Assembly (NCBI GenBank): GCA_021776335.1
Contig: JAJFGB010000011.1
Location: 186,001 to 250,000 of the forward strand
DNA: 64,000 nucleotides
Direction: 5' to 3'
Origin: Hyphococcus sp.
Lineage (GTDB): Bacteria > Pseudomonadota > Alphaproteobacteria > Caulobacterales > Parvularculaceae
The translations under genes were made by a program, and so were the position numbers. Numbering within the stretch: position 1 is the stretch's first letter; every line of letters starts with the position of its first letter. The notes under the pieces were generated by a model, which searched no databases, was not told the origin of the DNA, and was given only the letters and a program-made list of their open reading frames with translations. Below, piece after piece: positions 18,132 through 29,812 of this stretch.

Positions 18132-19661
18132 ATGGAGCTCAATGCCGCAGAAATTTCCTCCATCCTGAAACAGCAGATTAAGGATTTCGGCAAGGACGCC
18201 GAGGTTTCCGAAATCGGTCAGGTATTGTCCGTAGGCGACGGGATCGCGCGCGTATACGGCCTTGATAATGTTCAGGCCGGCGAGATGGTCGAATTCGCCA
18301 ATGGCGTAAAAGGTATGGCGCTGAACCTTGAGGCTGACAATGTCGGTGTCGTGATCTTCGGCGAAGACCGTGAGATCGGTGAAGGCGATATCGTCAAGCG
18401 CACCAAGACCATTGTTGATGTGCCTGTCGGCAAGGGCCTTTTGGGTCGGGTTGTCGACCCCCTGGGAAACCCTATTGATGGCAAGGGGCCGATCGAAACG
18501 ACGGAGCGCCGGCTCGTTGATGTGAAGGCGCCGGGCATTTTGCCGCGCAAATCCGTGCACGAACCTATGCAGACCGGGATCAAAGCGGTGGATGCGATGA
18601 TCCCGATCGGCCGCGGTCAGCGCGAGCTCGTTATTGGCGACCGTCAAACCGGCAAAACCGCAATCTGCGTTGATGCGATTTTGAATCAGAAAGACATCAA
18701 CGCATCGGGTGATGAATCAAAGAAACTCTATTGTGTGTATGTCGCCATCGGCCAAAAGCGATCGACAGTGGCGCAGATTGTCAAAACCCTCGAAGATAAT
18801 GGCGCAATGGAATATTCCATTGTTGTTGCGGCGACAGCGTCGGAGCCCGCCCCCCTGCAGTTCCTCGCGCCCTTCTCTGGTTGCGCTATGGGTGAATATT
18901 TCCGCGACAATGGCATGCATGCGCTGATCATTTATGATGATCTGTCGAAACAGGCAGTATCCTATCGCCAGATGTCGCTTTTGCTTCGCCGCCCACCGGG
19001 ACGCGAAGCTTATCCGGGTGACGTCTTCTATCTGCACTCACGCCTGCTGGAACGCGCGGCCAAGTTGAATGACGACAGTGGTTCGGGCTCGCTGACGGCA
19101 TTGCCGATTATTGAAACGCAAGCCAATGACGTGTCAGCCTATATTCCGACGAACGTGATTTCGATCACGGACGGCCAGATTTTTCTTGAAACTGACCTTT
19201 TCTTCCAGGGCATTCGGCCGGCGGTGAATGTGGGGCTCTCGGTCTCGCGTGTTGGCTCTGCGGCGCAAGTCAAGGCGATGAAACAGGTTGCCGGCAAGAT
19301 CAAAGGCGAGTTGGCGCAATATCGTGAGCTGGCGGCTTTCGCGCAGTTCGGCTCGGACCTCGACGCCACGACCCAGAAGATATTGAACCGCGGCGATCGC
19401 CTGACGGAGCTGATGAAACAAGGCCAGTTCTCACCCTTACAGGTGGAAGAGCAGGTCTGCGTAATTTTCGCCGGCACCCAAGGCTATCTCGACGGCATCG
19501 ATAAAAACAAGGTCGGTCATTTCGAGCGTGAATTCATGCGTAAACTGCACGGCGATCACGGCGATCTTTTGAAGACCATTCGTGAGACAGGCAAGCTGGA
19601 CGAAGCCTCCGAGAAAAAGCTCACCGGCATTCTCGACGCGTTTACAAAAAGCTTTGCGTAA
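18132..19661 (+). CDS. atpA: F1-ATP synthase alpha subunit
   Basis: Non-catalytic nucleotide-binding subunit of F1. The start [16 protein letters not shown] is typical. Walker A is [13 protein letters not shown] (about residue 170), and the family signature [14 protein letters not shown] lies near residue 365. The 509-residue length is standard. It is flanked by atpH and atpG in the normal order and is clearly part of one operon. Confidence 0.99.
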   Translation: MELNAAEISSILKQQIKDFGKDAEVSEIGQVLSVGDGIARVYGLDNVQAGEMVEFANGVKGMALNLEADNVGVVIFGEDREIGEGDIVKRTKTIVDVPVGKGLLGRVVDPLGNPIDGKGPIETTERRLVDVKAPGILPRKSVHEPMQTGIKAVDAMIPIGRGQRELVIGDRQTGKTAICVDAILNQKDINASGDESKKLYCVYVAIGQKRSTVAQIVKTLEDNGAMEYSIVVAATASEPAPLQFLAPFSGCAMGEYFRDNGMHALIIYDDLSKQAVSYRQMSLLLRRPPGREAYPGDVFYLHSRLLERAAKLNDDSGSGSLTALPIIETQANDVSAYIPTNVISITDGQIFLETDLFFQGIRPAVNVGLSVSRVGSAAQVKAMKQVAGKIKGELAQYRELAAFAQFGSDLDATTQKILNRGDRLTELMKQGQFSPLQVEEQVCVIFAGTQGYLDGIDKNKVGHFEREFMRKLHGDHGDLLKTIRETGKLDEASEKKLTGILDAFTKSFA

Positions 19662-19674
19662 AAGGGCAAACTAA

Positions 19675-22022
<2,348 letters not shown>

Positions 22023-22028
22023 CATCAG

Positions 22029-22424
22029 ATGGCTGACAAACTTCATTTCAATCTTGTTTCCCCGGAGCGGCAATTGATGTCTGCTGATGTCGACGAAGTC
22101 GATATTCCAGGTGTGGAAGGCTGGATCGGCGTGCTGCCGAACCACGCGCCCATGATGACGACGCTGGCCCCGGGTATGGTGCGCATTAAAGACGGCGCTG
22201 AGGAAAATCGCATTTTTGTGCGCGGTGGATTCGCCGAGATATCCCCTTCAGGACTGACGATTCTGGCGGAAGAAGCGATGCCGGCGGCCGAGCTTGACGC
22301 CGCAGCGATTGCTCAATGCATCAAAGATGCGGAAGAAGATGTTGCTGACGCTGGTAGCGACGACAAAAAACTCGCTGCGCAACAGGGCCTTGATCGCCTG
22401 AAAGAGTTGCAGGCAGCGCTTTAG
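22029..22424 (+). CDS. atpC: F1-ATP synthase epsilon subunit
   Basis: Epsilon subunit, the regulatory part of the rotor. The N-terminal beta sandwich (MADKLHFNLVSPERQLMS, GVEGWIGVLPNHAPMMTTL) is typical, and a shorter helical C-terminus follows. It ends the atp cluster, and its stop overlaps by 4 nt the stop of a gene on the other strand. Confidence 0.97.
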   Translation: MADKLHFNLVSPERQLMSADVDEVDIPGVEGWIGVLPNHAPMMTTLAPGMVRIKDGAEENRIFVRGGFAEISPSGLTILAEEAMPAAELDAAAIAQCIKDAEEDVADAGSDDKKLAAQQGLDRLKELQAAL

Positions 22425-22840
22425 CCGGCGCGCAATGAACGCAGCCATTCTACATCGTTCATGATGGAGCTTAAAAGCGTTTCATCGACCGTTTGATAAT
22501 TGTCCTCATCGCTTTGTTCCGGCGCCAGATGTCGCCAGATGGCGATTTTCCCGCTGATATCATCGAGCGATGAAGAGCGGGTGTGTGCTAACTGTGAGGC
22601 GAAATCGCAGACGCTGTCCCAGACGGCGTCTGTCTGCCCCTCAGTGAGGTCCGCAAAGCCTGTTCGCCGACCTGGTTCGGCGCCGGCTGTGCTGACGGCC
22701 GTGACGAGTTTGGCAATCGCCACGCAAATTTCTGCAATTGAAGAGGCCTCCCCCACGGGTTCGTTTGTGTCCTGAGGTCTTGGTTCGTTTGCGGGCTCCG
22801 CAATATTATCAATCTGCTCGTATTGTTTTACTTGTTTCAC
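22421..22840 (-). CDS. Small acidic protein of unknown function
   Basis: I do not recognise this 139-residue protein. It is acidic and soluble, with an unstructured N-terminal third rich in Glu, Asn and Pro, then helices (IAEICVAIAKLVTAVS, AVWDSVCDFASQLAHT, LLSSIMNDVEWLRSL). The GTG start has an AAGGAA ribosome site 8 nt upstream, and the reading frame shows normal codon use, which supports a real gene. It faces atpC with overlapping stops, so expression could interfere with the end of the atp transcript. No signal peptide or membrane helix is seen. Confidence 0.6.
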   Translation of the reverse strand: MKQVKQYEQIDNIAEPANEPRPQDTNEPVGEASSIAEICVAIAKLVTAVSTAGAEPGRRTGFADLTEGQTDAVWDSVCDFASQLAHTRSSSLDDISGKIAIWRHLAPEQSDEDNYQTVDETLLSSIMNDVEWLRSLRAG

Positions 22841-23176
22841 GCAGAGAGTTCCTTCTCTGTTGGCCGCGATACGCGTCGCGGTAAATAATGATTACGCCAT
22901 GTCTCGTTTGACATAGGAGATTAAATTACGCTCAGCGCATATCCCCTAAACTGACTAGTGTCTGGTTGAGGTCTTCTGGAGTTGAATGGTGGGAGGGCCG
23001 CAAGATGCGCTCGCTTTCAGCCGTGATGACTGATTCATTGAGGTCGTCAATTGGAGTTCACGACTAGTTGATCTTAAAAACGAACGCCCTGACACTCAAA
23101 CGTAAATTCGGTGGAGGGGGGAGAGGCTCTTCACTTGATGCGCGCAGAAATAAAACTACTAGCGCTGCGTCAGTAA
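22841..23176. other. Intergenic region with a CCGCGA/TCGCGG palindrome
   Basis: A 336-nt divergent spacer. It contains a perfect inverted repeat CCGCGA-TACGCG-TCGCGG at 22864-22881, about 24 nt upstream of the acidic-protein start, a position suited to an operator. A GGAGGGGGGAGAGG tract lies near 23112, too far from the next gene for its ribosome site. No RNA gene was recognised and no small reading frame has a good start. Confidence 0.4.
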
Positions 23177-23977
23177 TTGCCCACCTTGTCTTTAAATAAG
23201 GATGTTCTTCTACGCAATGTGGAAGAAGGGGAGCGGCTTTTGGCTAATGTCACTGCATTAAAGCATTCCAAATCCGAAATATTGCCGTTTCTGGACCAGA
23301 ATGTATTTTCTGATGCGCTCGAGGTTGTTTATCGGCGCAGTGCTCTGAAATATTGCGGCCTTCTTTTTGAAAGTGGAATCGGTCAGGACAAAATTCCCGG
23401 CAGTCGGCGCGATGTTGAGCTTGATCGCGACGTGGAGGCGACATGTGATCGCTTGATTGCATTAAACAAACATCCAGGATTGCGCCTGGGCAAAAGCCGT
23501 TTTACGCCATTTGACCTCTCAGAGATAGCGGAAGAATTTGCTGGCGATCCCGATGTTGCCGCGTTCTTCGATGCTGTTGGCGCCTCGGGCTACTGCTCTG
23601 CTTACTATCTGCCGTTTCGGGATCTTGCCGGTGCGTTTTACGTTTCCGGGGTGGTTAGCCGTGACCGCATAATGAGTGCAATGGAATTGCGGCTTGTATA
23701 TTCTTATTGCCTCGATGTGCTCGAGAAACTCCAATTAACAACACCGGCGAACATCAATATCGCTGTCCTGACGGCCAGGGAGCGCGAATGCCTTGTTGCT
23801 GCCGCGAAAGGCTTAACCGAAAAACAATCGGCGCAGCTCCTGTCCATTAGTCCCTTCACCGTCCATACCCATCTGGAAAGTTGTAAACGCAAACTTGGCG
23901 CGCGCAACAAGCTCAATGCCATTATCAAAGGCCTGAATCTCGGCGAGATCATGCCGGCCGATCTGGAGTCGGCGTAA
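23177..23977 (+). CDS. LuxR-type transcriptional regulator
   Basis: The C-terminal helix-turn-helix of the LuxR/FixJ type is clear (about residues 200-255: LTARERECLVAAAKGLTEKQ, then SPFTVHTHLESCKRKLGARN). The N-terminal 180 residues resemble in outline the acyl-homoserine-lactone-binding fold (GYCSAYYLPFRDLAGAFYVSG), but the whole protein has no tryptophan, so the conserved ligand-binding Trp residues of TraR/LuxR are missing. It may sense another ligand or none. The start is uncertain: TTG here, and another TTG three codons later. No luxI-like gene is in the window. It is monocistronic between two convergent or divergent neighbours. Confidence 0.8.
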   Translation: MPTLSLNKDVLLRNVEEGERLLANVTALKHSKSEILPFLDQNVFSDALEVVYRRSALKYCGLLFESGIGQDKIPGSRRDVELDRDVEATCDRLIALNKHPGLRLGKSRFTPFDLSEIAEEFAGDPDVAAFFDAVGASGYCSAYYLPFRDLAGAFYVSGVVSRDRIMSAMELRLVYSYCLDVLEKLQLTTPANINIAVLTARERECLVAAAKGLTEKQSAQLLSISPFTVHTHLESCKRKLGARNKLNAIIKGLNLGEIMPADLESA

Positions 23978-24181
23978 AAAACAGCCGTGGGCGCCTCTGA
24001 CTGATGCGGTATGTCCGGTAATTGATCCGTTGCAGCGTTTTGCATCACTGAAAATCTTCGCAAACAGGGCGGCAAAAAGAAGCGGCTGGGGATCTAACCT
24101 GCCCTGTCTTGCGCCGGCAGTGACAGCTGTCCTGCGCTAAGCCCAGACGTTTTTGGAGAACCGGTTTTCCGAGTTTGCGCT

Positions 24182-24718
24182 TTATCGGGATTTTCGATCC
24201 GAACTCCGGGCGTCTGACTCACGCAGAAAATTGCGCAACGGTGTAAACGCTGTGACCAGCTCGTCATAGATTTTCCGTTTGAACGGAACGATCAATAACG
24301 GCGCCTCCTCGAGCTCTCCCCATCGCCAGTCGTCAAACTCCTGATGGTCATCAGCCTCAAGATCGATTTCAGCATCATCTCCTTCAAATACCATCGCCGC
24401 CCATTTCTGTCGTTGGCCTTTCCAGTTCCTCTTCCGGTATTCGGGCGGGAAGTCATAGGCCAGCCAACCAGGCGTCAGGATTAGCAGACGTGCGGATACA
24501 ACACCGGTCTCTTCTTTAAGTTCACGGAATGCTGCGGCTTCAATATCCTCGCCGCTATCGATGCCGCCCTGAGGCATTTGCCAGCGCTGGCCGTCGTGAT
24601 CGGCGGAAGTTTTGGTGAGATCACCGACCCGCTGACCGTACCAAACGCAGCCAGTGCGATTAAATAAAACAACACCGACATTGGGGCGATAGCTTTTTAA
24701 TAGGTTGTTTTGGCTCAT
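24182..24718 (-). CDS. rppH: RNA pyrophosphohydrolase (Nudix)
   Basis: Removes pyrophosphate from the 5' end of transcripts, which starts mRNA decay, and may also act on dinucleoside polyphosphates. The start YRPNVGVVLFNRTGCVWYGQR is typical of RppH. The Nudix box GGIDSGEDIEAAAFRELKEETGV is complete with its REL-EE core, preceded by WQMPQGG. At 178 residues it is slightly longer than the Escherichia protein. It is the last gene of the leftward nadD-to-rppH series. Confidence 0.93.
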   Translation of the reverse strand: MSQNNLLKSYRPNVGVVLFNRTGCVWYGQRVGDLTKTSADHDGQRWQMPQGGIDSGEDIEAAAFRELKEETGVVSARLLILTPGWLAYDFPPEYRKRNWKGQRQKWAAMVFEGDDAEIDLEADDHQEFDDWRWGELEEAPLLIVPFKRKIYDELVTAFTPLRNFLRESDARSSDRKSR

Positions 24719-24746
24719 AGGTATCTTGGTGTCACCGACAAAAGGT

Positions 24747-26006
24747 TTACCGGGTCGCTGTGCGCGCCCGCAGGATCGCCGAGGCCGGCGCTATGCTAAG
24801 TCCCCTTTCGTCGAGGCCTGCGGCCCAAAGCGCAATTTCATCGAGCGTTGCTGCGTACGCATATGTCTTGCCGATTGCGGCGCCCTCGTTTTGTGCAATA
24901 TTTTCCAGTTTTCGGAGTTCACGTTTGACCGTCCGGCGCCCGCTGTCATCGGGTGCGGCGGAAACAATTTTGTCGATCGTCGTGAATGACGCGCCAGCGG
25001 CGGCGCCTGCGCGCGTTGCGGCGCCGGTGTCATCGATGTAGCCGATACCCGCTTGACGCAACTGTAACAGCACTGGCGTCAGTGCGGCGTCGCTGGTTGA
25101 AAATTTGGACCCCATATAATTTGTCGCTGCGAAATAGCCGCCGAACCGCGAGAGCAGCCAGTCGAGGCGTTGACGGTTTTCCTGTTCTGTACGTGTCGAC
25201 AACAACGCTGCGCCGCCGAGGGCGTCTTGATTGCCGCTATGGCCTTCCATTGGCAGCTCGATGAGAATTTCGTGACCTGCTGTGCGCGCTTTTTTTGTCC
25301 AGAAGTCGAGATCTTTGGCGTAAGGTGCAAAAGCAAGTGATATCTCCGGCGGCAATTCGTCAATTGCTTGTTCGGTGAGCGCTCTATTGAGGCCCAAGCC
25401 GCCAACGATGATTGCGATCTGTGGTTTTGAATAATCGCCCTTATAGGTGCGGGCATAGGCGGTAAGCGCTTTACGCCCGTCCGGCGCAATGCGTGGTACT
25501 TTGCCGAGCGGCGTATTGCGCAAGAGTTCTGGATACGGATCAGGAATTGGCGCTTTGCGTTGCGCCGCCATTGGCTGGTCGGCGCCGACGTGACTTTCGT
25601 TCTGTTGTTTTCCATCAATAGTAATGATGACGTCAGTTTCGGTGTCATCGGCGAGTATATCCAGGGGCGTCTGCGCCTCATCAAGATAATCCAGGCTATC
25701 GCTCGTATCTTCGCCAGATTCTGCGCTGGCTATACCGGGGCTGCCGTCGCGCAAACCTGGCGCAGAAAGACGCAGCCCGTTGTTGTTGTTGTTGTCTTCC
25801 GGTGTTTCGTTTGCCTGTGGTGTAACGGCATTGCGCGCAAAGTGCTCCAGCTGCTCAACGGGCAACGCGATGCGGCCGGCGCCGTCATCAGTTGTCGTGG
25901 CATACAGAAATATGCCTCCAAGCCCGGCAATGAGGCCAAATGCGCATAGCCACGCCCAAGTCAGGCGACCCAGGATTGGACTTCGAAATGATCTGCGGCG
26001 TTGCAT
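24747..26006 (-). CDS. Divergent polysaccharide deacetylase (YibQ family)
   Basis: An N-terminal membrane helix (about 14-32) anchors a long acidic linker (about 40-175) and a C-terminal divergent deacetylase domain (about 195-410). The domain signature is IAIIVGGLGLNRALTEQAI, then SLAFAPYAKDLDFWTKKARTAGHEILIELPMEGH, and later GYIDDTG. The family is periplasmic and usually sits with envC and ctpA, as here, suggesting cell-wall work, but its substrate is not established. The linker holds five asparagines in a row from a GTT repeat on the + strand. Confidence 0.88.
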   Translation of the reverse strand: MQRRRSFRSPILGRLTWAWLCAFGLIAGLGGIFLYATTTDDGAGRIALPVEQLEHFARNAVTPQANETPEDNNNNNGLRLSAPGLRDGSPGIASAESGEDTSDSLDYLDEAQTPLDILADDTETDVIITIDGKQQNESHVGADQPMAAQRKAPIPDPYPELLRNTPLGKVPRIAPDGRKALTAYARTYKGDYSKPQIAIIVGGLGLNRALTEQAIDELPPEISLAFAPYAKDLDFWTKKARTAGHEILIELPMEGHSGNQDALGGAALLSTRTEQENRQRLDWLLSRFGGYFAATNYMGSKFSTSDAALTPVLLQLRQAGIGYIDDTGAATRAGAAAGASFTTIDKIVSAAPDDSGRRTVKRELRKLENIAQNEGAAIGKTYAYAATLDEIALWAAGLDERGLSIAPASAILRARTATR

Positions 26007-26145
26007 TTTTTATTGCCTGCGTGGCGTTGCGGCGGCCCGCACCCACTATTGTCGCCTGCGGAAATTACGAAGAATTCAGTTAACCAATCGGAAACAGCGC
26101 GCGTTGATCACGCGCACTGCCCCGGTTTTCGGTCTTTTTTATGCT

Positions 26146-27585
26146 TTATTGGGCGCGCTGGGCCCCAGCATCCGCAAGAGCTTGCCGATAGACGGTCGCA
26201 TCAGCCAGAATCGCCAGCGCCTTGTCGAGCTGGCAATCCTTGACGGTCCCGTCTTCTTTCTCGCCGCATTGGACGGGTTCGACAGGCTGCAGGCCATCCT
26301 CATCCATAATTATTTCGATATTTTCCTCGCCAGCACCCTCGGCGGCAAGGGCGCCGGGAAGATCACTTTCTGCGGGTCGTTCCGCAGGGGTTTCCTGGCC
26401 CGGATAAATCACAGGCATGCGAATATCCGGCACAATTCCAAGCGCCTGGATTGATCGGCCGGACGGCGTGTAATATTTTGCAGTGGTCAATCGCAAAGCG
26501 CCTTGCAGGCCGTTTTGCAGAGGGATCACGGTTTGCACCGACCCTTTGCCGAAACTTTTGGTGCCAAGCAGCAACGCGCGATTTCGATCTTGCAGAGCGC
26601 CAGCGACAATTTCAGAAGCGGATGCGGACCCGCCATTGACCAGGACAATCATCGGCTTGCCATTTAGTTTATCGCCGGGCGTGCCCATTTCGCGCACAGT
26701 GTCCCGCGCGCGCCGACCACGGGTTGAGACAATTTCTCCGCCTTCGAGGAACGCATCAGTGACCGCAACGGCCTGATCCAAGAGGCCGCCGGGATTGGAT
26801 CTGAGGTCCAGAATGACCCCCTTAGGCCCGCCGGGAATTTCTTTCGATAGCGATTTTAGTGCTTTTTTCAGGCCATCCGAAGTCTGTTCGCTGAAGGTGG
26901 AGATTCTGACATAACCAAAATCGCCTTCGACGCGATGGGTGACTGATTGAACGGTGACGATGTCGCGGACGATCGTCAGGTCAAATGCATCCTTATCGCG
27001 CTCACGCAAGATGGCAATGTCGACTTTCGTGCCTTTCTCGCCTTTCAGCTTGGAGATGGCCTCATCGATCGACATGCCTTGAACTTCTTCGCCGTTTATC
27101 CTCACGATCAGATCATCTGTTTGAATACCCGCTCTTTTGGCAGGCGTATCGTCAATCGGCGCGATGATTTTGATCAGCCCTTTGTCAGGCCCTTCATTGT
27201 CCATGGTGACCTGAATGCCGAGCCCCGCGAATGTGCCGCGTGTTTGCTCCTGCATGGTCTGGAAATCCTCGGCTGTCATGTAATTGGAGTGAGGGTCCAG
27301 CGTAGACAGCATCCCATCAACCGCGCCCTTGATCAGTTCGCTGTCTTCCGGCTCGCTGACGTAGTTTTCGTGAACTTGTTCGAAGACTTCGCCAAAGAGA
27401 TCGAGTTGCCGGAACGTGTCGGCGGAAATCGACGCCCGCGCAAAAACCGCGCTTGATAGCGCGCCAAAAACCAAGGCGCCGCCAAATGCCGCCGCGACAA
27501 GCGCGCCTGTTGAATAGCCACCCTGCGATGGCTGGCGGTCAGAAGGTCGCCGGTCGGGGCGAGTGCGAAGGGCGTTCTTTTTCAT
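26146..27585 (-). CDS. ctpA: Carboxy-terminal processing peptidase (S41, CtpA/Prc type)
   Basis: Periplasmic serine peptidase that trims proteins from the C-terminus, often regulators of cell-wall hydrolases. A membrane or signal segment at about 28-48 is followed by a PDZ domain (about 100-180: GLGIQVTM, AGIQTDDLIVRINGEEV) and the S41 core. The catalytic serine is in VNGGSASASEIVAGAL and the lysine in LGTKSFGKGSVQ. At 479 residues it is normal length. It lies just downstream of envC in the same direction; in other bacteria the two functions are linked. Confidence 0.95.
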   Translation of the reverse strand: MKKNALRTRPDRRPSDRQPSQGGYSTGALVAAAFGGALVFGALSSAVFARASISADTFRQLDLFGEVFEQVHENYVSEPEDSELIKGAVDGMLSTLDPHSNYMTAEDFQTMQEQTRGTFAGLGIQVTMDNEGPDKGLIKIIAPIDDTPAKRAGIQTDDLIVRINGEEVQGMSIDEAISKLKGEKGTKVDIAILRERDKDAFDLTIVRDIVTVQSVTHRVEGDFGYVRISTFSEQTSDGLKKALKSLSKEIPGGPKGVILDLRSNPGGLLDQAVAVTDAFLEGGEIVSTRGRRARDTVREMGTPGDKLNGKPMIVLVNGGSASASEIVAGALQDRNRALLLGTKSFGKGSVQTVIPLQNGLQGALRLTTAKYYTPSGRSIQALGIVPDIRMPVIYPGQETPAERPAESDLPGALAAEGAGEENIEIIMDEDGLQPVEPVQCGEKEDGTVKDCQLDKALAILADATVYRQALADAGAQRAQ

Positions 27586-27608
27586 AATCTACACCTAATT
27601 GATGCTGG

Positions 27609-28838
27609 CTAGTCCGCCAGCTCCTCCATACTTTTCCGCGATAGCCACAACGCGGGGTTAACAGGCTCTCGATTTTTTCGGATCTCGAGATCCAAAGTTG
27701 CGCCCCGTCCTGCCATTTCCGCTACAGGTTCGCCAGCGGCAATGCGCTGGCCCTCCTCTACCAGAATAGAGCCGACACCCAGTAACAGTACATAGAATCC
27801 ACCACCAACGTCCAGAACTATGAGATTTCCGATAGGCGGCCAATCCTGAGCAAATACGACATGACCCTCGAACGGCGCGGTCACAATCGCCTGATCTCGG
27901 ACCGTAAACCTTAAACCTTCGAAATTCCCGCCCTCAGGGCGGGGCTTGCCAAATCGGCCTGTTAACCTTCCTGCGACTGGCGCACGCAGGGCCCCCCGCG
28001 CGTCCGCGAAGGGGCGCGCGGCGACAAAGGCAGAGGGCGCTTCAGGTTTGATGGCGGATGCGCCGGGACTGGCGACAACCGGCGTCGACCGCTTCTTCGG
28101 TGGTGGTGGTTTGATCCGCGGCGTGACCGAGTGCGCGAGCCTTTCTAATCGTCGCAGGATTTCGCGCAGTGAGGTCGCTCGTGCCGCGAGTTGGGCTGAT
28201 TTTCTTTGGGCTGTTGTGGCAAGCCGCGCAGCCACATCCCGCTCCTTTTCTTTTTGCGCCATCAAGTCTGCAAGTGTGTCGCGGCGGGCCGCGAGGTCTT
28301 GATTGGTGGTTGCAAAGGCAGTGCGCTCTTCTTCAAGCGTTGTTGTGAGATCGGCCAGCCGCTCAATCGCTTGTCTCAGTCTTGCAGCGCGCGCCTCAAC
28401 TTCCGGCGCGGCGTCCGCGAGCAGCATCGCGGCGCGCGCTGCTTTGTTGGCGTCTTCCGGCGACACCAGGAGGGCCGGCGGGCGCGACAGCTCAAGCGAC
28501 TGCAGCGCCGCCAGCACTTCGCTCAAATTATTGCTCTCGGCGCGTAACGCTGTGTCTGCTTCTTTTTTTTCGCCTTCCAGTGCTGCAATCGATTTTTCAA
28601 GCGCTGTTATTTTTCTTTCGGCATCCTGCAACGAGTTTGCTGTTTCAATCAGACGATGGCGCAGGGCCGCGACTTCCCGCTGCCGCGCTTCAGCTTCGTC
28701 GCGCAGTTGTTTTTCTTCCTCCGCACGGTCTTTCAGACGGCGCTCGACCTCCTGCAACTCGCTTTCGCTGGATTGTGCGGCGGCAGTTGCAGCAGCGCTG
28801 CAAGTTAGAAAGACGACTATGAAAAAGCGCAACATCAT
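27609..28838 (-). CDS. envC: EnvC-like murein hydrolase activator (degenerate M23/LytM domain)
   Basis: A signal peptide (about 1-22) precedes a very long coiled coil (about 25-255) and a C-terminal LytM fold (about 290-405: GRLTGRFGKPRP, APFEGHVVFAQDW, GGGFYVLLLGVGSI). The zinc ligands of active M23 peptidases are missing: the first motif reads FEGLRFTV and the last LDLEIRKN, with no histidines. EnvC proteins are inactive in this way and work by switching on amidases at the division site. The start overlaps the rlmH stop as ATGA, so translation is probably coupled. Confidence 0.9.
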   Translation of the reverse strand: MMLRFFIVVFLTCSAAATAAAQSSESELQEVERRLKDRAEEEKQLRDEAEARQREVAALRHRLIETANSLQDAERKITALEKSIAALEGEKKEADTALRAESNNLSEVLAALQSLELSRPPALLVSPEDANKAARAAMLLADAAPEVEARAARLRQAIERLADLTTTLEEERTAFATTNQDLAARRDTLADLMAQKEKERDVAARLATTAQRKSAQLAARATSLREILRRLERLAHSVTPRIKPPPPKKRSTPVVASPGASAIKPEAPSAFVAARPFADARGALRAPVAGRLTGRFGKPRPEGGNFEGLRFTVRDQAIVTAPFEGHVVFAQDWPPIGNLIVLDVGGGFYVLLLGVGSILVEEGQRIAAGEPVAEMAGRGATLDLEIRKNREPVNPALWLSRKSMEELAD

Positions 28839-29317
28839 GAGCGGTGGTAGGGGTGTCCTGATAATATGGTCATGGCACGATAAAGTTGTTCGGCGAGCAT
28901 AACCCTAACAAGCATATGCGGCCACGTCGCCGCACCAAAGGATAAAGTTCGCGCTGCACGGGTTTTTATGTCGTCCCCGTGACCGTCGGCGCCGCCGATC
29001 AGAAAGGCTGCGCCGCCGACGCCCTCATCGCGCATGTTGGAGAGCATCGCGGCAAATTTCTCGCTGGAGGCATTGTCTCCGGTTTCGTCAAGGACAATCA
29101 GGCGTTCACAGTCTCGCGCTGACTTTAAGAGGGCGCCGCTTTCGCGTTTTTGAAGGGCGTCCGGTGGTAAATTTTTGGCCGCTTCCAATTCTGTGATATC
29201 CGGCCCTGAAAATCCCAGATTCCTGCCGACGCTCTTGGCGCGATGCAGGTAATCATTGGCCAGCGTTGCTTCCGGTCCTGCCCGGAGCTTACCAATGGCA
29301 GCGATCAGGATATGCAT
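28835..29317 (-). CDS. rlmH: 23S rRNA (pseudouridine(1915)-N3)-methyltransferase
   Basis: SPOUT-family methyltransferase acting on helix 69 of 23S rRNA in the assembled 70S ribosome. The C-terminal knot region FLIGGADGHGDD and SFGAATWPHMLVRVMLAEQLYRA is diagnostic. At 160 residues it is full length. It lies between rsfS and envC in the usual alphaproteobacterial order. Confidence 0.97.
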   Translation of the reverse strand: MHILIAAIGKLRAGPEATLANDYLHRAKSVGRNLGFSGPDITELEAAKNLPPDALQKRESGALLKSARDCERLIVLDETGDNASSEKFAAMLSNMRDEGVGGAAFLIGGADGHGDDIKTRAARTLSFGAATWPHMLVRVMLAEQLYRAMTILSGHPYHRS

Positions 29318-29341
29318 CCTGTGCTCCTCATATCGTGAAAG

Positions 29342-29716
29342 TTACGCGTCAGTTTTAATTGGTGCGTGGGCTGCTTCGGACCAAACGCGCTCCAGATTAT
29401 AAAATGCACGCACCTCTGGCCGGAAGAGGTGAACGATCACGTCTTCTGCGTCGATCAAAACCCAGTCGCCGATGCCGGCGCCTTCCACATTTGCGCGACC
29501 GAGGCCAGCCTCTTTCAGCCGGCGCATCACTTTTTCCGCGATCGCGGCGACGTGACGTTGCGAGCGTCCTGACGCGACGACCATGGCGTCGGCAATATCT
29601 GACTTTCCCGCAAGATTAATAGTGACGACCTCTTCGGCTTTGTCGTCGTCAAGTTCGTGCAGAATAAGGGAGAGAATTTCTCTACTGCGCTCCTCGGGTG
29701 AAAGACCCGTGAGCAT
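29342..29716 (-). CDS. rsfS: Ribosome silencing factor
   Basis: RsfS binds uL14 on the large subunit and blocks subunit joining in starved cells. The core ELDDDKAEEVVTINLAGKSD, DAMVVASGRSQRHVAAIA and GDWVLIDAEDVIVHLF is complete. I give the first in-frame ATG (MLTGLSPEERS), which yields 124 residues, but its ribosome site AAGGGG is only one nucleotide away. A much stronger site, GGAGGAG, lies upstream and is spaced for a CTG codon at 29815, which would add 33 residues (LNSQPGTAAAGKAALK...). The true start is therefore open. It lies downstream of egtD and upstream of rlmH. Confidence 0.93.
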   Translation of the reverse strand: MLTGLSPEERSREILSLILHELDDDKAEEVVTINLAGKSDIADAMVVASGRSQRHVAAIAEKVMRRLKEAGLGRANVEGAGIGDWVLIDAEDVIVHLFRPEVRAFYNLERVWSEAAHAPIKTDA

Positions 29717-29812
29717 GCCCCTTGATTCAAGGGCTTCGTCGTCGCCAGCTTCATTTTCGACGACAAGCTTTAGTGCGGCCTTGCCGGCGGCCGCGGTACC
29801 GGGCTGTGAGTT

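Noticed and set aside
23978-24181. Near-palindrome GGAGAACCGGTTTTCC at 24155-24170 as a terminator
   Set aside because: It has a mismatch and no T-run on either strand, so it is not convincing as a terminator between the convergent genes.
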